From: Anoplopoma fimbria
Taxonomy: Eukaryota > Chordata > Actinopteri > Perciformes > Anoplopomatidae
Assembly (NCBI RefSeq): GCF_027596085.1
Contig: NC_072467.1
Location: 14,811,976 to 14,875,975 of the forward strand
DNA: 64,000 nucleotides
Direction: 5' to 3'
Shown: piece by piece, positions 12,660-24,325 of the stretch
Position numbering within the stretch: the stretch's first letter is position 1
Layout of the letters: every line of letters begins with the position of its first letter
Position numbers and translations under genes: made by a program
The notes under the pieces: generated by a model
What the model saw: the letters and a program-made list of their open reading frames with translations, nothing else
Told to the model about the DNA's origin: nothing
The model's database searches: none

Positions 12660-13648
12660 AACTAAAACCAGACATTAAAACATAAAACATTCGGATTGTC
12701 TTCCTGGAGTTTGCAGTAATGTGTATGATATATATATATTTTTAAATAAATAAATAATAATAATAATAAAATAATACAAATTAAAAATAAATAAATAAAT
12801 AAATATACAACTTAAAAATAAAACATCATCTCCTAAAGTGAAGATTTTTCCAGTCCAATCGGGCTACACTTGCTGTTTACAGAGTGTACTAAGATTATTA
12901 TAGCCTTGAACCTGGCTGTATTATTTCGTTACTTTAGCATGATGCAGACTCTTTGGCCCTCACACACAGCAGACTGTGTTCACCAGCAACTTGACTTACA
13001 GGAAATACTTGTAGTTTTTTTTCATTTAAAATTTAATTGAAGTGATATTTTGGTTATGATGTAATCCAGAATGTAAACCTCACTTCATAAACACTGACCT
13101 GAATATGTATATTATTCTGCCTGGTGCGCCAAAAGCGAAACAAATATTTAATAAGTAATAAGCAGTGATCAGTGTGTGATCAGTAACCACTCACGGACGA
13201 TCCACTCAGGGTGTCATTATTATTACCTCAGAACTGTCCTGCCAACCTTGCCACAACGAGGGAAACTGGCAAAACTAGTGCTACCTGTAAAACTGTTTGT
13301 CCTCTTACCAATGTTACAACTGCAACCACCTGTGCAACCACTGCTACTATCTCTACTTCCACTGCTAAATAAACACACATTACTATCAATGTAAGAGAAA
13401 GTCTGCCATCACTTTTAAATAAAATTATAAGTTGTTTTACAACTCCATGTTTTTCTTGACACAAACAGTCTGCTGTTTGTGTCAATGTCTAACTGAGCAC
13501 TATGAATTTACCTGTGTATGAATTGTAAACAAATTACATTAATTTACATTACTACTACCAGATTGGATTACTAGTAGCATCCACTAATCACGGTATAGGT
13601 CTACTGTATATATAAAGTTATATACAGAGTTTTTTTCACTTTTTTAAA

Positions 13649-13696
<48 letters not shown>

Positions 13697-13814
13697 ATAT
13701 ATATATATATATATAAAAATATATATAAATATATATATATATATATAGAGAGAAATAGAGACTAGACAAGGGCTAGAATATAGGATATAATTAATCATAA
13801 AATTCAAAATGAAG

Positions 13815-13867
<53 letters not shown>

Positions 13868-14470
13868 TAGTAGACATATATAGAATGAAGACCTTGAAAC
13901 CTGAAACTAGTCTGAAAACTCGTGCACATAAAAATAACTATGCGCGTGACACGAACGCACAGAACAGTATCTGCGAGCGGAAAAGCATCCTCCGTGTGAG
14001 GCGCGAGCATTTCTGGTCCGCGTGCACGAAATGCGGTCCCGCGAGCACGAGGGTCTATCGAGAGCGACCCGCCCTACGCTCTCCCAACGCTCGCTCATGT
14101 CCTACATCCACGGCTGGTCCAGGGGACTTTGGGGACTTTGGGGACGCGGATGTCCCTTTTCCTTTGATCACAATGGTCATGCCTGCCACACAGCGCGTGA
14201 GCGTCGTTAACTGGCACGAGAGATCAGTAGTTGTAGTTGCCAACGGATATATATTTAGTTCACCAAAAACATGAGCACGTGCACGAGCCCTCTATCAGTA
14301 GTATTTTATAAGATGTAATAGGTTTACGTATTTCAAATATGGCTTGTATGAACAGCCCAAAACTGAAGTATTAGTTCATTTTGTATTAATCCGCAGCGGC
14401 CTGTTGCCAGCGTTTCACGTTAACAGCGCGAGAGTAAGATATCAGGGTTATATGAGGACACGTCCCGCGC
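12660..14470. other. Intergenic stretch with long (TA)n arrays
   Basis: Between the two divergent genes. It holds AT-rich simple sequence at 12730-12830, (TA)n arrays at about 13651-13747 and 13818-13861, and a CpG-richer block at about 13910-14260 with overlapping open frames on both strands but no recognisable protein. Confidence 0.5.
13651..13861. repeat. (TA)n microsatellites
   Basis: Two long alternating TA arrays, about 95 bp and 44 bp, separated by about 70 bp of AGAGAA-type sequence. An apparent Tyr/Ile repeat frame on the minus strand is only a translation of the array. Confidence 0.9.
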
Positions 14471-14726
14471 TCTTCGGTCACGGTGTCAGATACCCGGAGG
14501 TGCGACAGCCAATTAAATTCCGACGTTGCCCGAGGCAGTCAACGTTACGGCCTCCCTCCCACACACACACACACAAATACGCGCACACACGCGCACTCAC
14601 GCACACACTGCAGCTGGCACTTTGAGGAAAGACATAAAGTAAGGCCAGCAGTATCAGCATTGGACCTGCTTGGTTGTACCGTCCTGTCCTCCCTGGTTTC
14701 CCCGCTCGCAGCATCGAACAGTCGCT
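14470..14726 (+). promoter_or_regulatory. Candidate promoter and 5' UTR of cox8
   Basis: The 250 bp before the start codon contain a (CA)n/CGCGCAC stretch at 14560-14600 and moderate CpG content. GCGCA-type words could bind NRF-1-like factors common at respiratory-chain promoters, but no full palindromic NRF-1 site is seen. No TATA box is obvious. Confidence 0.35.
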
Positions 14727-17700
14727 ATGTCTCTGCCCGCCGCCACCCGCCTCTTCAGGAGCGCTCTGAGGACTCAGCTCGTCCCGGCGGCCAATTTGAC
14801 AACCAAACCTGCCAAACACAACATCTCTGCAGGGGTGAGTTCACTTTCACTTCTACCGACCTGACATGCACCGACATGCACCGCAGCGGGGCTACACATG
14901 TCCCCCACACCCCGCTGTGAAGGAGCGAGGAGCGCTCGCTTTATTAAGTGGTATCGTTTTAATAGCAGCTGATATGACGGAGCATTAACCCGCCTGTGGG
15001 GCTCACTTTCTCCTATCGGCCTCAAACTTATCATTTCATGCTTCACTAATAGCTTACTTATATGAAATGTTCATTATCCTATTTATTTATTTATTCTACT
15101 ATGTACCATGCACCATTTTTATCACCAATTTATCTTATCAATCGAATTTATTTTTAACTCTTTTGACAAGTGCGTCAGCACCTCGCCATTATTCCGCCTA
15201 AATCCAACACGTACACAGCTTAGACATAAACAGCCAATAATGACTATAGAAATGTTCATATCTCATAGAGCCGAGCAGGTAGACTTTGTCCACAATGATT
15301 GAGTCAGCGTTCACTTTAGTTACAGGCTACAGTTTGAGCTGAATATATTGTGTAGTCGCTGTGTAAACTGTTGAATAGGTGCCAAGTCACTGACCTTGAT
15401 GTTGATCATGGTCAGACTGATTTCAGTCACATGACCTCATGAACTACAAGATGAGTTATCCGGCGCCATTAAACGTTCGGGTACATGTAGGTCATTAGTT
15501 TCCCCACTTGGAGAGGGAATGGCTTAATAATAGCATTGTTATAAAGAGCGTTTTAAAACGACATACTGATAAAGTTACAGATTGGCATTATAATGAGAAC
15601 ATTTCTTAGATTCCCAAAGTTTCGAAATATTAAACAAAAGTAAGCAGAAATGGCAGATTTTTGTCACTTTTTGTTACACTTGTCCTCTTTGAAGAAGAAT
15701 AAGGTTTCTTTATGAAGAAGAGGAAATGCATTAATACAATTTGTCCAGCATGTGGTGGGGGGGATATGGAACCGGTTTGAAACTTTTTACACAGGACCAA
15801 CCCTCGCCTGTGAACTGCTTGTGTTATAATGACACTGATCCATTGAGAAGTGTGTCATATTTTGTAGAATAAAAAAATAAAGTTTTGTTATTGGTGCTAA
15901 AATATATATACAATATTTATGGCTAATATCTTTATTTGAGAATAATAAGGAAAAATGTTATCCAGTGTGAGTTATCTTTATAAAAACATTGACTATATTA
16001 TCGAAGATGCATTTTTGAGCTTAAAGCATCCTTGTGTATGAGATGCAAACAAATGTGGGCTTCGTGTATCAAAGCGTTGCTCCATAGCGCCACCTGGTCT
16101 GAACCCCTCCACAGGTGGCCTTTAAACCCACATCACATGCTGACATGGGACTGTTGGGGCTCTAATACATTAAATATATTTGACTGAAGCTTTGTTTTCC
16201 TGCTGCTTCTTTCCTCTTCAACGCGGGAGAAACACAGAGCGACAGGGAGAGTTAATTATTTTTAGAACACTAACCAAACCAGCCTATGGTCCCGATATGA
16301 CTTTAATAACTTATCAGTCCAATCATCAGGACAAAGAGCAGAACTGTAAGGACGGCCAGACAAATGGGTTAAAATAGTGACTGTTTTGATTCCATCAGGA
16401 CATCGGGATCGTCTTCTAATAAATCACTGGAAATGGAGTCGCTGATGGAGTCGCTATTTGTGCTCAGAATTATTTTAGTCTTGAAAATAGAGATGGGTAG
16501 AATGTTGTTCTTGGATTGAAGCCTAAAAGACTACAGAATCTAAGAGAAGTCTTTTCTGCCAAAGATAACAGCAACCCTCTGCCTTATATTGACCAAATAC
16601 GGACACAAGTCTAGTAAACAACAACGGCTATTCTGAATCACTAGATAAAGCTTCATCAGATGCTGGTAATGGTATTCAACTAGCCGAAATAGGAAGAGAG
16701 AATGGCTTTAATCATTCCCTTCCTTTTGTTTTGGTGTTTTAGTTTTTAGTAAGGTTGACAATCTTGCAATGCCACTGTGGACTGATGGGACTCATGTGTG
16801 TGCATTGTGTTAACCACTCTTACACATTTCTCTAAATCAAATTCATTATCTCCAGTCTGGGAGGAGATTATGTGTTTCGGTAGCATGTGTGTGTATGTGT
16901 GCATTTGTCTGTCCGTCCACGGTTAATCTCACATACTACACTACCCATCAGACTTATATTTTTATGTCTCCGCACCGGCTGTGGCCAGAGGCATACAAAT
17001 ATTAAGTTTATGCTTTTCAGATAGTCCATCCGTCTGTCCCATTCTCATAAACGTGACATCTCAGGAATGTCTGGAGGACATTTCCTCAAATTTTGCACAT
17101 AAAGTCCATTTGCACTCGAGGCTGAACTGGTTTTGGAGGTCAAAGGGTCAAGGTCACTGCGATCTCACAAATCACGTTTTTGGCCATAACTCAAGAAATT
17201 CATTAAAGAATTGTGACAAATTCTATCCAAATGTCTAATATGATAAAACCATTATGATGGTGATATTTTGGACAGACATGGATGTAAACTGGAGACTTGA
17301 CTGGTTGGGGGAGGTGTACAACCGTGAGGTGGTAATGTTAATTAATTATACTTGTGGTAGCGGTGATTCACACTTTATGGAAAAATTTATTGGGATTAGG
17401 TATTGTTCCTGTCTAGTTATGTCCACCTACAGTAGGTAGGTAGTCTGCAAACGTCGCTCCAATAGTATTTCTGATCTATTTTTCCGTCATCACTGATGCA
17501 CAAACATGACAGCAGTGGTCCTTGCACACACACCTGGTGGAGATCAACAATCTTTTCTAGTTTATATTATTCTAAGGGGGCATTAGAGAATTAAAAGTAT
17601 TCTCACATTGTGCTAAAATCCATCCCTTTGTTTCTGTCCCTCAGGAACAGGCAATAGCTATGACAGCCTTTTTCGTGGCCATCTTGGGTCCCTCCTGCTG

Positions 17701-17740
17701 GGTACTGTCTCACCTGGAGGACTACAAGAAGAGGGAGTAG
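14727..17740 (+). CDS. cox8b: Cytochrome c oxidase subunit 8, mitochondrial (nuclear gene)
   Basis: Two coding exons, 14727-14834 and 17645-17740, join in phase 0 (GGG|GTGAG donor, TCAG acceptor) to give 67 residues, close to the usual 67-70. Exon 1 encodes an Arg/Ser/Ala-rich mitochondrial presequence ([17 protein letters not shown]), then KPAKHN. Exon 2 encodes [17 protein letters not shown], the single membrane helix, and the signature [13 protein letters not shown]. Subunit 8 is a small nuclear-encoded inner-membrane subunit of complex IV. The KPAK segment and EQA helix start favour the 8B type over 8A; the subfamily symbol is less sure than the family. One oddity: Cys precedes the conserved Trp where I recall Gly in mammals. 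Confidence 0.93.
14835..17644 (+). other. Intron of cox8
   Basis: A 2.8-kb intron without further exons. It contains one dispersed repeat (16965-17335). No RNA gene was recognised. Confidence 0.7.
16965..17335 (+). repeat. Dispersed fish repeat, longer copy
   Basis: The block runs from CTCCGCACCGGCTGTGGCCA through GGTCAAAGGGTCAAGGTCAC and GTTTTTGGCCATAACTCAAG to GGACAGACATGGATGTAAAC. I recall this order of phrases from a very abundant teleost repeat. An inverted truncated relative is at 7425-7670. The 85-codon frame inside is not a gene. Confidence 0.6.
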
Positions 17741-17946
17741 AGGAGGAGGAGGAGGAAGAAGAAGAGGGAGAGGAGAGAATCATTCCGGCCCAGATGAAGA
17801 TGCAGATCAGCTGGTCGATCGGCCCACTCTCCCTCCTGGTCTCTCGCTCTGCTCCGACTTTCTTCAGCCTACGAGACCGAGTCCAAGTTGTTTGTGCACT
17901 TCTGACCTGTGATAACTTGCATCTGTGAACCTACCAACCACTAACC

Positions 17947-17952
17947 AATAAA
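17947..17952 (+). terminator. Polyadenylation signal of cox8
   Basis: AATAAA lies 207 nt after the stop codon, followed within about 30 nt by a GT-rich stretch (GGGCTCTGTGTGTGCTGT). This fits the short 3' UTR of a small housekeeping gene. Confidence 0.75.
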
Positions 17953-19289
17953 TACATGTTCAATACAATGAAGAGTGGGCTCTGTGTGTGCTGTCCTGAT
18001 TTTAGTAATGATTAAAGTTGCATTGGTAAGACTCACAGGGCTGCAACTAAAAGAGTATTTTCATGATGGATTCATCTGTTGATTTTTTTTAATTAACAGA
18101 TTTAGCTTAAAAAAATCATCACAGTTTTGGTGTCTACAAATGTCCTGTTTTGTCCGTCCAACAGTCCAAACACAAAGATATTCAGTTAATGGTGATGTAA
18201 GGAGAGAAAAGAGCTGACAATGGTGAATGTTCTGACATAAAAATCGTCTTGGCTTCATTTAGTCAATCCACTAATGGATGGACTATCCAGGTAAACATTT
18301 TCAGCTGTTCATCTGAAGGTCATGTCTCTAATCCAGACAGTTTATAGCTGCCAGACAACACAGATTTAAAGTTTAATCCACTGACCTCTCACCTGTTCCT
18401 CCTCTTCTTAAAGTCTATATTCTCACTTTTTTGGGCTACATTCCTTTTTTTGGTCTCCTTTTTAGTATCTGCTGGCATAACAAATGGCCTAATATAGTAT
18501 GTAATGTAGGTGTGGCTGAACTTTTTGATTGTGGGCCATATACAGAAAAGTACAAGATACAGGCACAAAGTACTCATTTATCCAGCATCCTTACCTTTTT
18601 GGCTCGTTTGCTATCCTCTGTCTCTCCAGTTTCTTCATGTTTTCATCGAATAGTAAACAATGCAGGACAAATACAAAATGGCAGGGACATCTAGTGTTGA
18701 AAATAAGAAGTACATATAGTACTGTACATATAGTAAAATTTATCCAAAATATGCTCAAACCATATATTTTTTTAATTTAGGAAAGTTCACCATGGCCCAA
18801 TTGAAAACAGGCAGCGCGCTGACATCAAAGGTAAAGTTAATCAAAATGGTCACTGTCAGATTATTTATATAGTTTTCAGTTTTCAGGTCATATAGAACTT
18901 TTTAATAGTGATGGGGACCGTTCTGCTACATTAGAAGTACGTTTCATGAATAAAACTTCTGTACTCTTTACTTTAATGGAGTGTTCAATGCAGACTGGTA
19001 ACAGGAAAGATTACGTCACCTTCATTGGCCAATCATGAGACGCTGCTCCGTAGTAGCCAACAATGCTACAAAGTAAACGTTTAGAAATACAATTTGGTGA
19101 GATCATACTGAATCATTTCTTCATTTAATTGACCTAAAAGTAGTTAAATGTAAATACATTGAGCCTAAAAATGTTCATGAATTAACATAAAATATCCCTT
19201 TATTTGCTACACTTGTGTATTATTCGTTTTCAGAAAACGTATAAAACAAAAGTGAATGTATTAAATGAATATGTGAACAAACCCCTCTG

Positions 19290-19580
19290 TAAAAACCTTT
19301 AGAATACAGATAGGAATTAAACGGTAAAGTTTGGTGTATGTAAGAGCTACTGAAGTGGAGATTTGTGACTCAGAGTCTGAGAAAAAACTCATCTAGAGAA
19401 AACGTCCTTTAAAGATATGAAGACACTTCAGGTGTGCAGGGTAAAAAAAACATAACTAGTGTTATTCAGCAAATAGACAAAGTAGTAAAATAAACACCTA
19501 AATGTGTATTTTGTATGTTTTTTTTCCATTAGTCTGAAAGAAGATGTGTTATGGAAAATACCCAAGATCTCATTAAAGTA
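19290..19580 (+). repeat. Dispersed repeat, copy A
   Basis: It shares phrases in the same order with 52550-52930: CTGAAGTGGAGATTTGT, CTCAG.GTCTGAGAAAAAA, and TTAGTCTGAAAGAAGATGT. Both copies run in the same direction. The family is unidentified. Confidence 0.65.
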
Positions 19581-20804
19581 AAGAATACCTTATTATAGTT
19601 ATACATTTTTATATTTGTATTGTAATAAAACCCACTGTACTAACAGTCATGTTTTTTACCATGTCTTTGCTTTGGAAACAGAATATTTGTGCTGATCATC
19701 TCCTCAGTATTTCCCCTTAAAAAATGTCAAAGTCGATCTATTGTATTTATATAAACTGGTACAAGAAAATAATAACTTTGAATGCACAAAAATATTCAAT
19801 ATTAATTATTAAATAGTTGGTTTACTGTTTGCATCTGATGTAAACATCGACTCTGTCTTTGTCTTTTAAGACAGAAATGCTTTTTAAAACAGTCAGTTTG
19901 TGGTTCTTTACTCCTTATACTTTTTTAAGTTGGAATGGGAACAAACTGACAAACTGACTTAAGTCTTTATTTAATCCGCCTTATGATTAAAAATATAAAA
20001 CATGGTTTTATAGTTTGTTATTTTGTGCAAAATGCAGAAACAGAACCTTTTAAATGAAACCAGCTGTCTTACCAGCAGCTCTCACCACTAGAGGGGGATA
20101 AAGCACAGGAAAACAAACCACAACGTGATATTTGAAACATATTTATTCCATGAAAATATCAACCATTGGCACTTAATTTACTTTAATAAAATCAACTTTT
20201 AAAATCCTTTGCAATCTGGTTAAAAATGGAACAAAACCAGTCCAGGAATGTGGACCAAATCATGTGGAAATAAACGGTTCTGTTACAGCAGACACTCAGC
20301 CTTTTACCTTGACATTTGCCATTTTATTTTCACATTCGTTTTGCCTGGCTGTCATAATGAATCTGACAAAAAACGATTTAATTTGAAGAAATCCCAGGAG
20401 TCGTGGAGCTTTACGACACTTTCAAAACTAATTGTTTGTACTGGCTATATGGAAGAAAAACCCTGTCCAAAAAAACAAAAAAAAAAAAATAAATAAATAA
20501 TATAATCAATTCATGGCATCAAGAATTTATCAAAGTTATGATCACTCACTTTTTACATATCAGTTTAGATACTATATTTGGTCCACCTAGCTGAATCTAA
20601 TGTCGCCTCACACTACACAATATTTGTTTGTTACCATGGCCACTGTGTCGGAGTAGGCGATTATAGAGTCTACAAAAATAACTACGGTGGTTGAAGGGTG
20701 AGAGAGAAATATTATTTGAACTGTTCCATGAATTACACGTTTGTCAATTTAAAAGATAACTTCAAGAAAGTCGCAGTTTGTCATAGATTTGTTGTTATAG
20801 AAGT

Positions 20805-20846
20805 ACGTTTTGTGTAAAATTGTTTCGGCAATTTTACACAAAACGT
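20805..20846. repeat. Perfect short inverted repeat
   Basis: Arms of 18 bp (ACGTTTTGTGTAAAATTG and its reverse complement) flank a 6-base spacer TTTCGG. RNA from either strand could fold into a perfect hairpin. Confidence 0.9.
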
Positions 20847-23800
20847 CACCAACATGGCCGTTACCTCGGCTTGCTGGCTAGCTAGCTAACTTAGCTTTGT
20901 TCCACGCACAAAAGTAACTTTATCTTACCCAATGTGTTTCAGCCACTCTCTTTATCAGCTGCAAAATGAAAGAACGAGCCCTGTTGTTAGTGTGAGAACA
21001 TCCTGTTAGGAAACACACAGGCATCGTAGCTTCAGAGAGAGAAGTCACTTGTGCAACCTTTGGGTGTGTTGTCTTTTATAATTTACATATTTTCACAGTC
21101 TTATACTTCAACAAAATGCAACTTTCTAGACGTGCGAAATTATTCCGTAAAACTGACAAACGTGTAATTCACAATTCCACAATCCAAAACTCGACTAAAA
21201 AAAATGGGTCTATTGCCATTGGTTACCATATTTGTTTTTTTATCCAAAATATGGTCCAATCGAAGGCAAGAAGGGGCGGGACTTCGTCTTTCTATTGGTC
21301 AAAGTCACAGACGAGAAGGAACAAGTCGCGGTAGAAAGACAATTAAAACATTTTCAGAAAATGCTAGTCTTACTGTCGGACCTAAAGCTTCCCTGATGCG
21401 GCGTCTGGTGTCGTCCGCTATGACACACTACAGTGAAAAAAAAAAGGTTCCTGTTGATTCAACCGTATGCTAATTGTGCATCTACTTACATTAGTGTTAC
21501 AGTACTTAACATTCTTCTAGCGTTGGCTTAACTCTTTTTATGGAACTGCATTTTCTTGCCTGGTTTGTCCTTCTGCGTTAAGTAGCTTCAAGAAAATGAA
21601 CAAGGACTTTAACCCCATCTGGGAGTCTAATGTAGAAGGACTCTGAGACAGCCCAGTCTGTATGCATGGACATTTACTGCTGCTCACCAACAGTGCACAT
21701 AAAAGCATTTGCTTTTGACCTCTTATACCATTTATCTCTCAACACAAGAGTATAACAGTGCTAATTCATGTCACAGAGGCAGATAAGGGAAAGCACCGGG
21801 CTTCCTTTATGTGCCAATATGTGCTGCTGTAACAGAACCAGAGAGTGAACACACACATGCTCAAAGAGCTAAATTACACAACCATAAAAAAATAAACATT
21901 CTCCAAAATGTACAGCGTAAAAGCAAGGCCAAGGGCAAATTTCAAACAAGGCTTGCTTTTTCTGCATCAGACACACATTATAGTGAGGCGCTGAAGACTT
22001 TGAAGGAACGAATTTCATTGAACTACCGTGTACTTCCAAAAATATGTAAAGTGCGATGCCACACACATAACGAGCTTCTTGCAGTTGAAAAAGTCAAACT
22101 CAAGGGTTGAAAATTCAAAATCTGAAGAAGGAAGTGGTTCGGTGTGGTGGGGAATCTTGTGTCAAGGCTCCAAAAGAGCCACCGTTTAAATACACCTAGA
22201 AGACAAAAGGGGTCTTCAAAAAAAACAAAACTTTAAAAAACAGTTCCTGTCTTATTGTTGGTCCCATGGGTGCTAAACGTCTGTAGTCTTGTCCTTCGAC
22301 TCTTAAGTGTATTGACAACATTATTTTCTGATCACGGCCCTCCCTGGTTTATAGATTTTACTTCCCAAAATTAAAAACATTCTTTTTTTTGTTGCACTGT
22401 GAGACTTTTCTTTCAGATGTACCAGAACTCATAGTATCTAGTGTCGTACAGGTAAATAATCATGGGTTAGAGAAATTCTTTAAGGGGATTGTAGGAAAAT
22501 CGTCTGTTTGCGCTCTTTAATTCTACATAAGTTAAAAGGGGCTCCGTGGATCTAAAATTATTTTGGCGTAAGCAGGGAAATGTGGGGGAAAAAATGTGTC
22601 CAGTTGGAATGTGCAGAACAATCTGCACCAAGTTTAAATAAGTTACGAAGGAATAAACATTCCGGATGTGTCAGAAGAAATAATACTTTAAATCTGCTGC
22701 ACAGATTCAACCTGAGGCCAGACGTATTAAAAAAAAAAAAAAAAAAAAACACGCTTATGCCGTGTGACACATTAACTGGTACTTCTATGAGAAGGGTGTG
22801 CGGTGAGTACGCAGACCTCAGACCAGCGTTCACACGGTTCAAACTCTAATTGTACGGCCCTAAAGGTGACTCCTGAGTTTAATCTAATCTTAAATCTCTG
22901 CATTGTAGAGGGACTCGGCTGATGCCAAGATAGTTTGTTGTTGTTTGTGTCAACGTGTCAATTTGTGGCAATGACCCAATGCAGTGTTGTCAGAAACAGC
23001 TTTTCAATCAAGACAAAGATGCACATTTTTTTATATTAAATGTAAAATCACTGAACTCCCGTCAGACCTGGCCAACAATAAATACTTCTCTTTCTGGTAG
23101 TGGTTGGTTTTAAATAGTTTAAGTAGGGTAGTAGTTACGTCTTTTGTTCTTTTACAATAAAAAGTATTACATGTAGAGTTGACCTACGTCTGGAAGTTGC
23201 ACATTATACTTGTTTCAAAAGCACCCGCTCCGCCACCAGAGGCTAACTAAAAGCTGTCGCTGAGGACTGTGGGAATTGGATGCGCCCATAAAAACTCCAA
23301 GGGAGACCTCTTCTTTTGTTCAGTGTAGTGCAGAAAAATATAAACCAGCAAAACACATTTGGTCGTGAGGATTAAAAAGCTATAAAGCCCTGGAAATAAT
23401 TTAAAATATGTACAAATCAGTTCAGTGAGGCAAAATGACATCACCTGTAAAACAAAGTATCATTCAAAGAGAGACGAGAAAAGCTCTCGTTCAGTGGTCG
23501 GACCTGCGATCTATTCAGAAAAACAAACAGATCAAGAAGAAGAGCAGACGAACCGGAGACATTCTCTACGCTGCATGTGCGGGGCAGAATAATAATAAAA
23601 AAATAAAATGTCCTGTCCCATAAAAACAGATCTGTAAAAACCTCTTCACTTGATGCTCGTCTAAAATGACTAACTGAAATTAACATTAACGCACAGGCAG
23701 TCAGACTTCAATTAATTTGAACAAAAATTAAATAAAATGAGGAAGAACAGAAAAGGAGCAGCAAGAGAGACCGTGTTAAAGAACAGACAGCCCTGAAGAG

Positions 23801-24325
23801 AAAACACCACTTTGGAAGTTAGAAAATAGAAATTAAGGCCTCAAGGGGAAAAAGCCAGAATCTTTGCATATAACCATCGTGTTCCTGTCTCAGCAGCCTG
23901 CCTGCTGTTCTGTCTCTTCGCAGTCAAACGCACACACACAGCCCCTGAGAAAGGTTAGTGTCATCCTGCTGCTAACCTGTGACACCCTGCAACAGGGGAC
24001 AACAGCATCCCGTGCTGCCTTCACATCATTCAGGAATGACCGCAAAGTCATGAGACGTAAACGTAGCATTGAGCCGTCCTACGGTGGAAACCTCATACGG
24101 ATGGAAAGCAGGTCAGGAGTTTGAATAAAATCCGCTCTGGTCTTGGGTCCACCGGTAGGAAATGACATCACGTCCCGGGTCTGAGTGGTTTACGCGTATC
24201 CCCAGGGTTTTCCCAGGGGATCTAGTCTCGTGCCGTGTTAAAATCAGGTCCCGTCGGGAGAAGGTGCGATTGGTGTCAGACTCACCCAGCAGCATCAGGT
24301 GCCAGCCAGGCGGGCCCCTGTGCTG

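Larger units (their letters stand above)
18000..24325. other. Long non-coding stretch, perhaps partly tmem170a 3' UTR
   Basis: No coding exon recognised on either strand. A minus-strand AATAAA at 20142-20147 could end a roughly 4.2-kb 3' UTR for tmem170a, but nearer signals cannot be excluded. The stretch also holds one copy of a dispersed repeat (19290-19580), a perfect hairpin (20805-20846) and a poly(A) run at about 22730-22749. Short frames at 18431, 20248, 21204, 21811 and 22580 show no protein likeness. Confidence 0.4.

Noticed and set aside
13601..13807. Tyr/Ile repeat frame on the minus strand
   Set aside because: It only translates the (TA)n microsatellite.
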